DNA of 64,000 bases from an uncultured Lachnospiraceae bacterium (GTDB lineage Bacteria; Bacillota; Clostridia; Lachnospirales; Lachnospiraceae), in assembly GCA_900315945.1 (NCBI GenBank), contig ONAZ01000003.1, forward strand, positions 124,514 through 188,513, given 5' to 3'. Shown here piece by piece: positions 27,526 through 35,465 of the stretch; within the stretch, counting starts at the first letter, position 1; each line of letters starts with the position of its first letter. Position numbers and translations under genes: made by a program. The notes beneath the pieces are model-generated. The model searched no databases. It was not told the origin of the DNA and saw only the letters and a list, made by a program, of their open reading frames with translations.

Positions 27526-28945
27526 CTAATTCTCCAATATAATAGAATCCTTTACATTCTGTTAATCTAACATTAACTATACTTCCAATAAGTGATTTAT
27601 TGCCAGGAAAATGAACAATAGAATTATTGCTCATCCTTCCGCTAACAAGAGTATTGTCCTGAGCATTAACATTTTCAACAAGAACACTTTGAACGCTTCC
27701 TGTATATGCATTAGCCTTTTTTCGACTAATTGACTGTACTTCTTCTAACAACCTATCAAATCTATCCTTAACAATATCTTCAGGAACCTGGTTATCCATT
27801 GCCGCAGCAGGTGTACCCGTTCTCTTAGAATATATAAATGTAAATGCTGAATCAAATTCCACTTGTCTTACAACATCCATTGTTTCAAGGAAATCTTCTT
27901 CTGTCTCACCTGGAAATCCCACAATAATATCAGTAGTTAAGGCAATATCTGGGATTTTATCTCTTATTTTATCAACTAATCTAAGATAATCATCCTTGGT
28001 ATAGTGTCTGTTCATCTTAGTTAGAATATCACTACTTCCAGATTGAAGTGGTAAATGTAAATGCTTACATACATTCTTAGAACTTGCCATAACTTCAATT
28101 AATTCATCAGACAAATCCTTAGGATGACTCGTCATAAAACGTATACGCTCTAATCCTTCTATTTCATCAACTTTCTTTAGAAGTTTTGCAAAGTTAATGT
28201 CTTCATCTAAACCTTTTCCATATGAATTAACATTTTGTCCAAGAAGCATTACTTCTTTAACACCATCATCAACTAAACTCTTTATTTCATCTATGATTTC
28301 TTCAGGAAGTCTAGAACGCTCCCTTCCGCGAACATAAGGAACGATACAATAGCTACAGAAATTATTGCAGCCAAACATTATATTAACTCCAGATTTGAAT
28401 GAGTATTTTCTAGAAACAGGAAGTTTCTCAACAATACGCTTAGTATCTTCCCATATATCAATAATCATATCCTCTGATTGAAAAGTATTATATAGAAGCT
28501 CCGGAAACTTAAATATGTTATGAGTTCCAAAAATAAGATTAACAAACTTATATGACTCTTTAAGTTTATTAATAACTACTTCTTCCTGCATCATACATCC
28601 GCAAAGGGCAATTATCATTTCAGGATTCTTTTTCTTAAGGGAATGAAGATATCCAAGACGGCCATATACTTTATTATTAGCATTTTCCCTAACTGTACAT
28701 GTATTATATATAACGAAATCCGCTTTTTCATCATCAGCAGGTACATATCCCACTTCTTCAAGAATTCCAACAAGCTTCTCTGAATCTCTAGCATTCATCT
28801 GACAGCCAAATGTTGTAACATTATATGTAAGTTCTCTGTTTAACTTATTAGATTTTTCTCTAACTAATTCTTTTAATTTGTTAATATATTCATATTGTAC
28901 GTTAGTCTCTTCTATATCTTGTCTTATATCTGTTAAATCACTCAT
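27518..28945 (-). CDS. miaB: tRNA-2-methylthio-N6-dimethylallyladenosine synthase MiaB
   Basis: This 475-residue radical-SAM methylthiotransferase has three N-terminal cluster cysteines at 48, 83 and 117 and the radical-SAM CxxxCxxC at Cys193, Cys197 and Cys200 (FGCNNFCSYC). A C-terminal TRAM domain is present (SVLVENVNAQDNTLVSGR). MiaB adds the methylthio group at A37 of tRNAs. The length and all motifs are normal. It is 14 bp downstream of proA. Confidence 0.96.
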   Translation of the reverse strand: MSDLTDIRQDIEETNVQYEYINKLKELVREKSNKLNRELTYNVTTFGCQMNARDSEKLVGILEEVGYVPADDEKADFVIYNTCTVRENANNKVYGRLGYLHSLKKKNPEMIIALCGCMMQEEVVINKLKESYKFVNLIFGTHNIFKFPELLYNTFQSEDMIIDIWEDTKRIVEKLPVSRKYSFKSGVNIMFGCNNFCSYCIVPYVRGRERSRLPEEIIDEIKSLVDDGVKEVMLLGQNVNSYGKGLDEDINFAKLLKKVDEIEGLERIRFMTSHPKDLSDELIEVMASSKNVCKHLHLPLQSGSSDILTKMNRHYTKDDYLRLVDKIRDKIPDIALTTDIIVGFPGETEEDFLETMDVVRQVEFDSAFTFIYSKRTGTPAAAMDNQVPEDIVKDRFDRLLEEVQSISRKKANAYTGSVQSVLVENVNAQDNTLVSGRMSNNSIVHFPGNKSLIGSIVNVRLTECKGFYYIGELDG

Positions 28946-28959
28946 TATATCTCCAGTAA

Positions 28960-30198
28960 CTATCTGATTTGTCCATTACCATATATTACGTATTTTGAAC
29001 TAGTTAAAGCTTCAAGTCCCATAGGGCCTCTAGCATGAAGCTTCTGTGTACTTATTCCAATTTCAGCGCCAAAACCGAATTCAAAGCCATCAGTAAATCT
29101 TGTTGAAGCATTAGCATACACACATGCAGCATCTATTTCATTTAGGAATTTCTGAACATTATTATAATTATTAGATACAATGGACTCAGAATGACCTGTA
29201 TTATTCTTATTAATATGACTAATAGCTTCATCAATGCTGTCAACAGTCTTAATCGACATTATATAATCTAGATATTCTGTGGAATAATCCTCTTCTGTTG
29301 CTTTGATGCCACTTTCAATCTTATTTAAAGACCTTTCATCGCATCTTAGTTCAACTCTATTATTAAGGCGTTTCTCAAGAGCTGGAAGGAATTCATCAAT
29401 AATATCCTTGTGAACAACAAGTGATTCACAGGCATTACATACTCCAATACGTTGTGTCTTAGCATTTTCAACAATATCTAGAGCCATATTAAGATCACAT
29501 GTAGAATCTACATATACATGGCAATTTCCTGTTCCAGTCTCAATTACAGGTATAGTCGCATTCTCAACAACTGAACGAATAAGTCCTGCACCACCACGAG
29601 GAATTAGAACATCTACATATTCTTTCATTTTCATAAACTCTGTAGTTGTTTTTCTATTAGTATCTTCAATAATTGTACACGCACTTTCAGGAATGTTATT
29701 AGCTCTTAATACTTTATGAATAGATTCAACAATAGCTTTATTAGAATCAAGGGCATCTGAACCACCCTTTAGGATACATACATTACCTGTTTTGAAGCAT
29801 AGTGAGAATACATCTGCCGTAACATTAGGTCTCGCCTCATAGATAACTCCAACAACCCCCATAGGTACACGTTTTTTTCCTATTTCAAGACCATTAGGGC
29901 GTTTCTTCATTGAAGTAATCTCTCCAATTGGATCATCAAGAGATGCCACCTGTCTAATGCCCTCTGCAATTGCTTCAATCCTCTCTTCATTAAGGAGAAG
30001 TCTATCTTGCAAGCTTTCTGGCATATTATTCTCTTTAGCTCTCTTAAGATCTAATTCATTACCTTTAATTATATCCTCTGAATCTTCAATTAGCTTTGCA
30101 GCAGTTTCAAAAAGAACTTTATTCTTAGTATTAGTATCAAGCTTTGCAATAATGTATTTCGATTCTTTTGCATTCTTACATAATTCTTTTAAATCCAT
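28960..30198 (-). CDS. proA: Gamma-glutamyl phosphate reductase ProA
   Basis: The 412-residue enzyme reduces gamma-glutamyl phosphate to the semialdehyde, the second step of proline synthesis. The catalytic cysteine lies in RIGVCNACES (Cys254), and the NADP fold contains MGVVGVIYEARPNVTADV. proB is present but not adjacent: the 5-formyltetrahydrofolate cyclo-ligase and a DUF896 gene lie between, all on the same strand. Confidence 0.97.
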   Translation of the reverse strand: MDLKELCKNAKESKYIIAKLDTNTKNKVLFETAAKLIEDSEDIIKGNELDLKRAKENNMPESLQDRLLLNEERIEAIAEGIRQVASLDDPIGEITSMKKRPNGLEIGKKRVPMGVVGVIYEARPNVTADVFSLCFKTGNVCILKGGSDALDSNKAIVESIHKVLRANNIPESACTIIEDTNRKTTTEFMKMKEYVDVLIPRGGAGLIRSVVENATIPVIETGTGNCHVYVDSTCDLNMALDIVENAKTQRIGVCNACESLVVHKDIIDEFLPALEKRLNNRVELRCDERSLNKIESGIKATEEDYSTEYLDYIMSIKTVDSIDEAISHINKNNTGHSESIVSNNYNNVQKFLNEIDAACVYANASTRFTDGFEFGFGAEIGISTQKLHARGPMGLEALTSSKYVIYGNGQIR

Positions 30199-30228
30199 AA
30201 TTCCTCTCCTTATAATAAAACTTCCAAT

Positions 30229-30780
30229 TTATCTCTTAAGTACTGTATCAGTAACAATCATTTCCATAGGAACATCCCAAAAGCTTACATCAAGTTCATC
30301 AACCATTTGGAACCCAAAGCATACTCCTATGGGCGTAGTTTTTTGATGTTTCTTCAAGAATTTATCATAATAACCTTTGCCATAACCAATTCTGTTATTC
30401 TTTCTATCAAAGGCTAGCCCTGGGCAAATAACAATTGCTTCTTTATCTAAGAATATATTGTCTCTACTAATTGGCTCATATACATTGAATTTTCCTTTTT
30501 CAAAGTCATTTAAAACATTTACCTTATAGAAGTCAATCTCTTCTTCTCCAGATACTGGAAAGAACAGATTATGACCTTTAGAAAGCAATTTCTCATATAA
30601 ACCAAGAAGGTTTACTTCTTTGTCAAGAGGATAAAAGCATAAAATATCTTTCGTTCCTGATCTATTAATAATTATTTCAAGTATATTAGCAATCCTATTA
30701 GAGCCTTCAAGTATTTCTTCATCAGAAAGCCTTGCTCTTTTCATAAGAATCTTAGTTCTAATTCTTTTATTACTTTTCAT
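30229..30780 (-). CDS. 5-formyltetrahydrofolate cyclo-ligase
   Basis: This 183-residue MTHFS-family protein has the signature GYGKGYYDKFL near residue 132 and VICPGLAFDRKNNRIG just before it. It converts 5-formyl-THF to 5,10-methenyl-THF with ATP. Its start overlaps the end of the DUF896 gene by 11 bp, so the two are translationally linked. It lies between proB and proA. Confidence 0.92.
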   Translation of the reverse strand: MKSNKRIRTKILMKRARLSDEEILEGSNRIANILEIIINRSGTKDILCFYPLDKEVNLLGLYEKLLSKGHNLFFPVSGEEEIDFYKVNVLNDFEKGKFNVYEPISRDNIFLDKEAIVICPGLAFDRKNNRIGYGKGYYDKFLKKHQKTTPIGVCFGFQMVDELDVSFWDVPMEMIVTDTVLKR

Positions 30781-30997
30781 GCATATGCTTCTTTCTTACA
30801 TCACTTAGATGTGTTGTAGTACCATCAGCTTCTAAGATATCAACATTATCAAGCTGACTTCTGATATTTCCTCTAATTGCTTCAATATACTCTTGTCTAA
30901 GCTTCTTTTGTTCTTCTTTTTCTGCAGGCGTAAGGCCTTCTTTCTTAGACTTATGGGCAAGTTCATTAATTCTATCAATAGTTTGTTGAGTAATCAT
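30770..30997 (-). CDS. DUF896 (UPF0291) small protein
   Basis: The 75-residue protein consists of ITQQTIDRINELAHKSKKEG followed by LTPAEKEEQKKLRQEYI and RGNIRSQLDNV, the hallmark of DUF896 (Bacillus YnzC-like). These are short helical proteins of poorly known function; one Bacillus member is linked to the SOS response. It overlaps the folate enzyme gene by 11 bp and follows proB by 23 bp. Confidence 0.88.
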   Translation of the reverse strand: MITQQTIDRINELAHKSKKEGLTPAEKEEQKKLRQEYIEAIRGNIRSQLDNVDILEADGTTTHLSDVRKKHMHEK

Positions 30998-31020
30998 TAT
31001 TATTCCCTCTATTTAAGTAT

Positions 31021-31869
31021 TTAATAACTATAATTATCTTCAATATAACCTAGAACATCAAAATATTCGTCATAATTTGATTCAAATACAGTTCCTTTAA
31101 ACTCCCCATCAAATATTCTATGTATAATAGACAAATCATCGCTATTAGCAATAATCATATCAGCACCGGAAAGTGTTGCTATTTTACCTGCAATAAGCTT
31201 AGTACTCATTCCACCTGTACCAACACTAGAACCTGCACTACTTGAGCCCATATCAATTACATCATCAATATTATCAACGTATGAGACAAATTCAGCATCC
31301 TTGTGTGTTCTTGGATTAGCTGTATATAAACCATCTACATCCGAAAGGAGGATAAGCAAATCAGCACCTATTAGATAAGAAACTAGGGCTGATAATGTAT
31401 CATTATCTCCAAATTGAATCTCAAAGGTACTTATTGTATCATTTTCATTAACAATAGGGACAACACCCATCTCAAACAATGCTTCAAAAGTATTCTGTGC
31501 ATTCTTCCTTGATACATTCTCAGTTATTGTATTTTTAGTCATAAGTACTTGTCCGGCTTCTTGATTATATTCTCTAAAAATGTTCTGATAAATGCTAACT
31601 AACCTAGCTTGCCCAATGGATGCAAGGGCTTGTTTCTTTGAATTAGAATCAAGATCACTTTTATAATATGCAGAATCTTTACCAACAGCAATTGCACCAG
31701 ATGACACAAGGCATACGTCAATTCCTCTATTTCTAAGGTCTACAATTTCTCTAATCAGCTTCTCAATTTTCAAATAATCAATTTTTGCAGTATCCTTATG
31801 AAGCAATGAATTAGAACCTATCTTTATAACTACTCTTTTTTTATTCTTAAAATCTATTTCTTGTAACAT
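31021..31869 (-). CDS. proB: Glutamate 5-kinase ProB, lacking the PUA domain
   Basis: From the ATG at 31869, preceded by AAAGGA, the enzyme is 282 residues. It is an amino-acid kinase fold with KIGSNSLLHK, VSSGAIAVG, NENDTIST and GTGGMSTKLIAG. It phosphorylates glutamate in the first step of proline synthesis. The C-terminal PUA domain found in E. coli ProB (367 residues) is absent, as in several other bacteria. The open frame extends to 31911, but those 14 extra residues have no support. Confidence 0.95.
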   Translation of the reverse strand: MLQEIDFKNKKRVVIKIGSNSLLHKDTAKIDYLKIEKLIREIVDLRNRGIDVCLVSSGAIAVGKDSAYYKSDLDSNSKKQALASIGQARLVSIYQNIFREYNQEAGQVLMTKNTITENVSRKNAQNTFEALFEMGVVPIVNENDTISTFEIQFGDNDTLSALVSYLIGADLLILLSDVDGLYTANPRTHKDAEFVSYVDNIDDVIDMGSSSAGSSVGTGGMSTKLIAGKIATLSGADMIIANSDDLSIIHRIFDGEFKGTVFESNYDEYFDVLGYIEDNYSY

Positions 31870-31998
31870 AAAAAATCCTTTGTTATTATATTCATGTATA
31901 TAACCTACCAAAGTATTAATTTACCATATTTTAAAGGAAAAATCACTATATAATTGATATATATTGCTGATCTACACTATTAAGTTTATATATGGTTA

Positions 31999-32290
31999 TA
32001 TAGTGCAGAACGTGTTGTTTATTATACTTGCTATATAATTGACTATATATTTATATCTAGTAGTTCTTCACTAAGAATATGTAAGTAATTGATAATTAGT
32101 TTCATTTATAAAACATGGCGGAAACCGCGACAAATTCGCCATCCAGGCTCAGTTGTCGTTATTTTCGACATCCATGTCGAAAATTTTCCTTGATTTTTCA
32201 ATTACTAACATATTCTAAGCTTGAACTAATGCTATAAATATATAGTCAATCATATAGCAAAATAAGTAATTTAATATGTTCTGCACTATA
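31999..32290. repeat. Palindromic element 1, about 292 bp, read toward proB
   Basis: The left arm (31999-32092) and right arm (32198-32290) are inverted repeats of each other over about 93 bp, with roughly three quarters of positions matching by eye. They start TATAGTGCAGAAC at the outer end and end GTAATTGA at the inner end. The 105-bp core (32093-32197) holds two hairpins. The element is homologous to 32276-32565 but in opposite orientation. The two share the box GTTCTGCAC at 32278-32286. No coding frame is supported inside. Confidence 0.85.
32128..32184 (-). ncRNA. Candidate structured RNA core of element 1: twin GGA-loop hairpins
   Basis: Read on the minus strand, ATTTTCGACA...TGTCGAAAAT (32184-32161) forms a perfect stem around the loop TGGA, giving ACATGGATGT. 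A second hairpin (32158-32128) has outer stem CGACAA/TTGTCG, then GCC/GGC closing the loop TGGAT. Tandem G-A mismatches in the internal loop suit this strand better than the other. Transcription is not shown; no promoter was fixed. Confidence 0.35.
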
Positions 32291-32381
32291 AATCTTACTT
32301 AAGGTATATTGCATGTTATACTATCTAGATACGAATTTAACTAGAGCTTAGTATATGTTAGTAATTGATTGCATGAGAAAA

Positions 32382-32439
32382 ATTTGCGACAAGGATGTTG
32401 CAAATAGGTGCGAACCGTCTGGATGACGGATTTCGCACC
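32382..32439 (+). ncRNA. Candidate structured RNA core of element 2: twin GGA-loop hairpins
   Basis: ATTTGCGACA (32382-32391) pairs with TGTTGCAAAT (32396-32405) around loop AGGA; one G-T wobble favours the plus strand. Next, GGTGCGAACCGTC (32407-32419) pairs with GACGG-AT-TTCGCACC (32425-32439) around loop TGGAT. The first loop context ACAAGGATGT is identical to the core of the published CsrA SELEX consensus RUACARGGAUGU. Expression is not shown. Confidence 0.4.
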
Positions 32440-32498
32440 GATTTTCGCCCAATTATAGATAAATTCATAATATCAATTACTTACATATAGTTAGCGAA

Positions 32499-32525
32499 TT
32501 GTTACTCGTATCTAGATGGTATAAT
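32499..32525 (+). promoter_or_regulatory. Possible apbE promoter within element 2
   Basis: TATAAT at 32520-32525 is a perfect -10 box. TTGTTA at 32499-32504 is 15 bases upstream, shorter than ideal. It lies in the right arm of palindromic element 2, about 108 bases before the apbE start. If real, apbE expression depends on repeat-derived sequence. Confidence 0.35.
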
Positions 32526-32580
32526 ATGCAATATGACCATAAATCAAGCAAAATGTGCAGAACATAATCAATATGCAATC

Positions 32581-32616
32581 ACATAGCAATATTAAGTAGC
32601 TTAATATGTTCTGCGC
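32581..32616. repeat. Remnant of a third element end, directly before apbE
   Basis: The stretch ending TTAATATGTTCTGCGC closely matches the outer end of element 1's right arm (32251-32286, ending TTAATATGTTCTGCAC). It sits directly in front of the apbE ribosome site AAGGAG at 32621-32626, so a piece of the repeat family forms the apbE leader. Confidence 0.7.
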
Positions 32617-32632
32617 AAACAAGGAGAAAAAA

Positions 32633-33643
32633 ATGTCACTAAGAAATAACTTTAGAATAACAAGCATTGCGTTGTGCTTGATGATGATAATAGGGCTTTG
32701 CTCGTGCTCATGTAATATGAATTCTAAAAAGCCTGTTACCAAGAACGGCTTTGCTCTTGATACAATTATTACTATTACTCTGTATGGAGATAATTCGAAG
32801 GATTATATTGATGAGTGTTTTAATATAGCTAAGAAATATGATGATATGCTTAGTAATACTAAGGAGAACTCGGATATATATAAGATTAACCATGCAAATT
32901 GTGAGTTTGTTGAAGTTAACCAAGATACTGTAGACCTTATTAATAAAGGAAAGTATTATGGGGATATTTCAAATGATACATTTGATATCTCTATTGGAAA
33001 ACTAACAACTCTATGGGATATTAAGAATAGAACTGTTCCTCCAACTCAGGAAGAAATCAATAATTTAATGGGTTTTAACTATAATAATATAGAAATTGAC
33101 CAAAACAAAGTTAGACTTAAGACAGATAAGGAGCAATTAGACCTTGGAGGTATTGCTAAAGGCTTTATTGCTGATAAAATCAAAGATTATCTAAATGAAA
33201 ACGGCATTAATAAAGGTGTTATTAACCTTGGTGGCAATGTTCTTTGCCTTGACAAAAAAGATGGCAGTACAAATTACAATATTGGAATACAAAAACCTTT
33301 TGATGAATCAGGCACTCCCCTATGTGCATTAAGCGTATCTAACAAATCTATTGTAACTTCTGGGGACTACCAACGTTATTTTGAATATAATGGCAAGAAA
33401 TATCATCATATAATTGATATTAATACAGGATATCCTGTTGATAATGAATTAGACAGCGTAACTATAATTAATAGTTCTTCCACTGATGGAGATGCTTTAT
33501 CTACTATTGCCTTTGCATATGGATTAAAAAAAGGTATGGATTTCATTGAATCCATACCTAATACTGAAGCCATCTTTGTAAGTAAAGATGGAAAAATCCA
33601 TAAGACATCTGGTGTTGATGATAATATGTTAAAAACCCAATAA
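32633..33643 (+). CDS. apbE: FAD:protein FMN transferase ApbE (lipoprotein)
   Basis: This 336-residue lipoprotein has a signal peptide with the lipobox LCSC at about residues 22-25, so it is anchored outside the membrane. The ApbE core shows FALDTIITITLYG, LDLGGIAKGFIADKI, INLGGNV, and HHIIDINTGYP followed by the metal-binding SSSTDGDALSTIAFAYG. ApbE attaches FMN covalently to Thr residues of RnfG, RnfD and other extracytoplasmic flavoproteins. The start ATG at 32633 has AAGGAG six bases upstream; an open frame from 32606 is rejected. It converges on the L,D-transpeptidase gene and lies 5 kb from the Rnf operon. Confidence 0.95.
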   Translation: MSLRNNFRITSIALCLMMIIGLCSCSCNMNSKKPVTKNGFALDTIITITLYGDNSKDYIDECFNIAKKYDDMLSNTKENSDIYKINHANCEFVEVNQDTVDLINKGKYYGDISNDTFDISIGKLTTLWDIKNRTVPPTQEEINNLMGFNYNNIEIDQNKVRLKTDKEQLDLGGIAKGFIADKIKDYLNENGINKGVINLGGNVLCLDKKDGSTNYNIGIQKPFDESGTPLCALSVSNKSIVTSGDYQRYFEYNGKKYHHIIDINTGYPVDNELDSVTIINSSSTDGDALSTIAFAYGLKKGMDFIESIPNTEAIFVSKDGKIHKTSGVDDNMLKTQ

Positions 33644-33650
33644 CGAATTG

Positions 33651-34430
33651 TTAGAATTCGCAATGTAAATTATCAAATGTATCTATAACAACAACACAAT
33701 CCGATTTTACCTTCTGCATAATGGTTTTCATGATATATTCAGGAACAGCCACACAGCCTCCTGTAAATGGCTTCTGCGGTCCAAAGCAATGTAAGAATAT
33801 GGCCGAGCCTCTTCCTTGTGTTCCTTCCTCGTTAAAACTAATATTTAAGCAGTATTGATATTGATACTCATAATCAATTATGTGCTCACTATCTTCTTTA
33901 TTAAGATTAGGGTATTCTTTCCCACTAACCATTTGATTATACTGAATATTCTGATCGCCTGACCAATATGTATCATCTGTAACCTTAGTATAAGGAATTG
34001 AACATCCAGGATCTTTAGCTATACCAAATGCTTTATTAAAATGATATGTACCTATTGGTGTCTGACTACAACCTTCAACGTGGTCTTGATCCATACACAT
34101 ACCATTCTTACCTATATAACCTGGAGTAGAAAGAATCTGCTTCCAATTACCATCCTTGTCTCGCTCATGCATAGTTATATAGGCTGTTGTCTTATCCATA
34201 CCCATACCAGCAACAACAAATAATTGTTTATTATTAGTATCCTGTGCTGCAGGAAGATTCTTAACCCAATTAGGTGAATCTGTTTCATGTTGAATAGCAG
34301 CATGAATTGATACATCTTGCTGCGAATCAAGAGCATTACTATTAGAATTACCGCATCCTACCAATACCATACTTAAAACCAATGCAAGTACTGTTATAAC
34401 AGCAATTGCTTTCCCCTTTCTTCTATTCAT
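33651..34430 (-). CDS. L,D-transpeptidase (YkuD) lipoprotein
   Basis: From the ATG at 34430 (ribosome site GGGAGG) this is a 259-residue protein with a signal peptide and the lipobox LVGC. The C-terminal YkuD domain has the catalytic motif HCFGPQKPFTGGCVAVPE, with His and Cys in place, so it likely makes 3-3 cross-links or anchors proteins in peptidoglycan. The frame continues to 34445, but those five codons overlap the ribosome site. It is monocistronic, with its own promoter, and converges on apbE with only 7 bp between. Confidence 0.9.
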   Translation of the reverse strand: MNRRKGKAIAVITVLALVLSMVLVGCGNSNSNALDSQQDVSIHAAIQHETDSPNWVKNLPAAQDTNNKQLFVVAGMGMDKTTAYITMHERDKDGNWKQILSTPGYIGKNGMCMDQDHVEGCSQTPIGTYHFNKAFGIAKDPGCSIPYTKVTDDTYWSGDQNIQYNQMVSGKEYPNLNKEDSEHIIDYEYQYQYCLNISFNEEGTQGRGSAIFLHCFGPQKPFTGGCVAVPEYIMKTIMQKVKSDCVVVIDTFDNLHCEF

Positions 34431-34465
34431 ATAAAAACCTCCCAATACTTAAAATATATATTATG

Positions 34466-34494
34466 ATTTTAACATAGTTTATCTTTTATTCCAA
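34466..34494 (-). promoter_or_regulatory. Probable promoter of the L,D-transpeptidase gene
   Basis: On the minus strand TTGGAA (34494-34489) and TAAAAT (34471-34466) are separated by 17 bases, a near-consensus housekeeping promoter about 36 bases before the start codon. The rest of the 236-bp gap between this gene and rnfB holds only the rnf terminator. Confidence 0.65.
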
Positions 34495-34561
34495 GAAACC
34501 CTTAGAAAATATTGATGTTTCAGAAATTTGAAAACAATAAAAAAATAAATAGTTTCCCAAA

Positions 34562-34607
34562 CAAAAAAACATCTAAAAAAGGCATCTAAGCAAATGCTTA
34601 GATGCCT
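34562..34607 (-). terminator. Terminator of the rnf operon
   Basis: AGGCATCTAAGC (34580-34591) pairs perfectly with GCTTAGATGCCT (34596-34607) around a 4-base loop. On the minus strand it runs into T-rich sequence, 60 bases after rnfB. Confidence 0.9.
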
Positions 34608-34666
34608 AAGTATTATTATAAGAATTATATCTTAAATGAATCCTTGATTAGTAATAATTGTACTGC

Positions 34667-35455
34667 TCATTTAATAATCTTCTTAGGACATTTCTCTGCG
34701 CAAACGCCACATCCAGTACACTTATCCTGATCAATGTATGCAATATTGTCTACTACATGAATAGCATCTGCTTCACAATTCTTCTCGCAAAGCTTGCATC
34801 CAATACATCCAACCTTACAAACAGACATAACTTCTTTACCCTTATCTTTTGAACTACATTGTACAATATGAGTTGCATCATAAGGTATTAATTCTATAAG
34901 CTTCTTAGGGCATGTGTCAACACATTTACCACAAGCCTTACATGCCATAGGATCAACTTTGGCTACACCATCAACAATGTGAATTGCATCGAATGGACAT
35001 GCAGCCACACAACTACCATATCCCATACAACCATAGTTACATGATTTTGGTCCACCACCAGGAACTAAAAACATTGAATTACAATCTTCCACACCTGTGT
35101 ATTTATAATCTTCAGCTGCCTGTTCACATGTTCCTGCACATTTAACAAAAGCAACCTTCTTAGCACCTTCTTCAACTTCTTGTCCCATTATTGTACCTAC
35201 TTTAGCAGCAACAGGATTACCACCTACAGGACATCCATTTACTGGCGCTTCGCCTTTAACAATTGCAGCTGCAAGACCAGAACATCCAGCATATCCGCAA
35301 CCACCACAGTTGTTACCAGGCAATACATCAAGTATTGCTGTCTCTCTCTCATCAACCTCAACTTTGAATTTCTCAGCAGAGAAACGAAGGAAGAAACCTA
35401 GTATACAACCTGTAGCGCCTACAATTACAGCCGCTAAAATTATTCCTACTATCAT
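34667..35455 (-). CDS. rnfB: Rnf electron transport complex subunit B
   Basis: This 262-residue protein has an N-terminal membrane anchor (about 2-24) and then the RnfB Fe-S domain with cysteines 50, 53, 58 and 75 (NNCGGCGYAGC). Several ferredoxin-type CxxCxxCxxxCP motifs follow to the C terminus. It is the ferredoxin-side electron entry of the Rnf complex. It is the last gene of the C-D-G-E-A-B operon and is followed by a strong terminator. Confidence 0.96.
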   Translation of the reverse strand: MIVGIILAAVIVGATGCILGFFLRFSAEKFKVEVDERETAILDVLPGNNCGGCGYAGCSGLAAAIVKGEAPVNGCPVGGNPVAAKVGTIMGQEVEEGAKKVAFVKCAGTCEQAAEDYKYTGVEDCNSMFLVPGGGPKSCNYGCMGYGSCVAACPFDAIHIVDGVAKVDPMACKACGKCVDTCPKKLIELIPYDATHIVQCSSKDKGKEVMSVCKVGCIGCKLCEKNCEADAIHVVDNIAYIDQDKCTGCGVCAEKCPKKIIK

Positions 35456-35465
35456 AACTTACCTC

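Larger units (their letters stand above)
32276..32565. repeat. Palindromic element 2, about 290 bp, read toward apbE
   Basis: The left arm (32276-32369) and right arm (32472-32565) are inverted repeats of 94 bp each, from ATGTTCTGCAC outside to GTAATTGAT inside, around a 102-bp core. Near the inner ends and in the core it is clearly homologous to element 1 (for example GTTAGTAATTGA and ATCAATTACTTACATA). The outer two thirds of the arms differ from element 1 in sequence yet still pair within element 2. Confidence 0.85.

Noticed and set aside
32128-32439. Reading the twin hairpins on the opposite strands, with AUCC loops (similar to the RUCCU loops of the Bacillaceae-1 RNA motif)
   Set aside because: On those strands element 2 has an A-C mismatch where the other strand has a G-U pair, and element 1 loses its G-A pairs. 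Not fully excluded; a covariance search would decide.
31999-32565. Palindromes as a pair of intrinsic terminators
   Set aside because: The arms are about 94 bp, far too long, and neither end has a T run after the stem.
32512-32923. Minus-strand open frames over the start of apbE
   Set aside because: They overlap an intact apbE and the palindromic region, lack ribosome sites and match no family.
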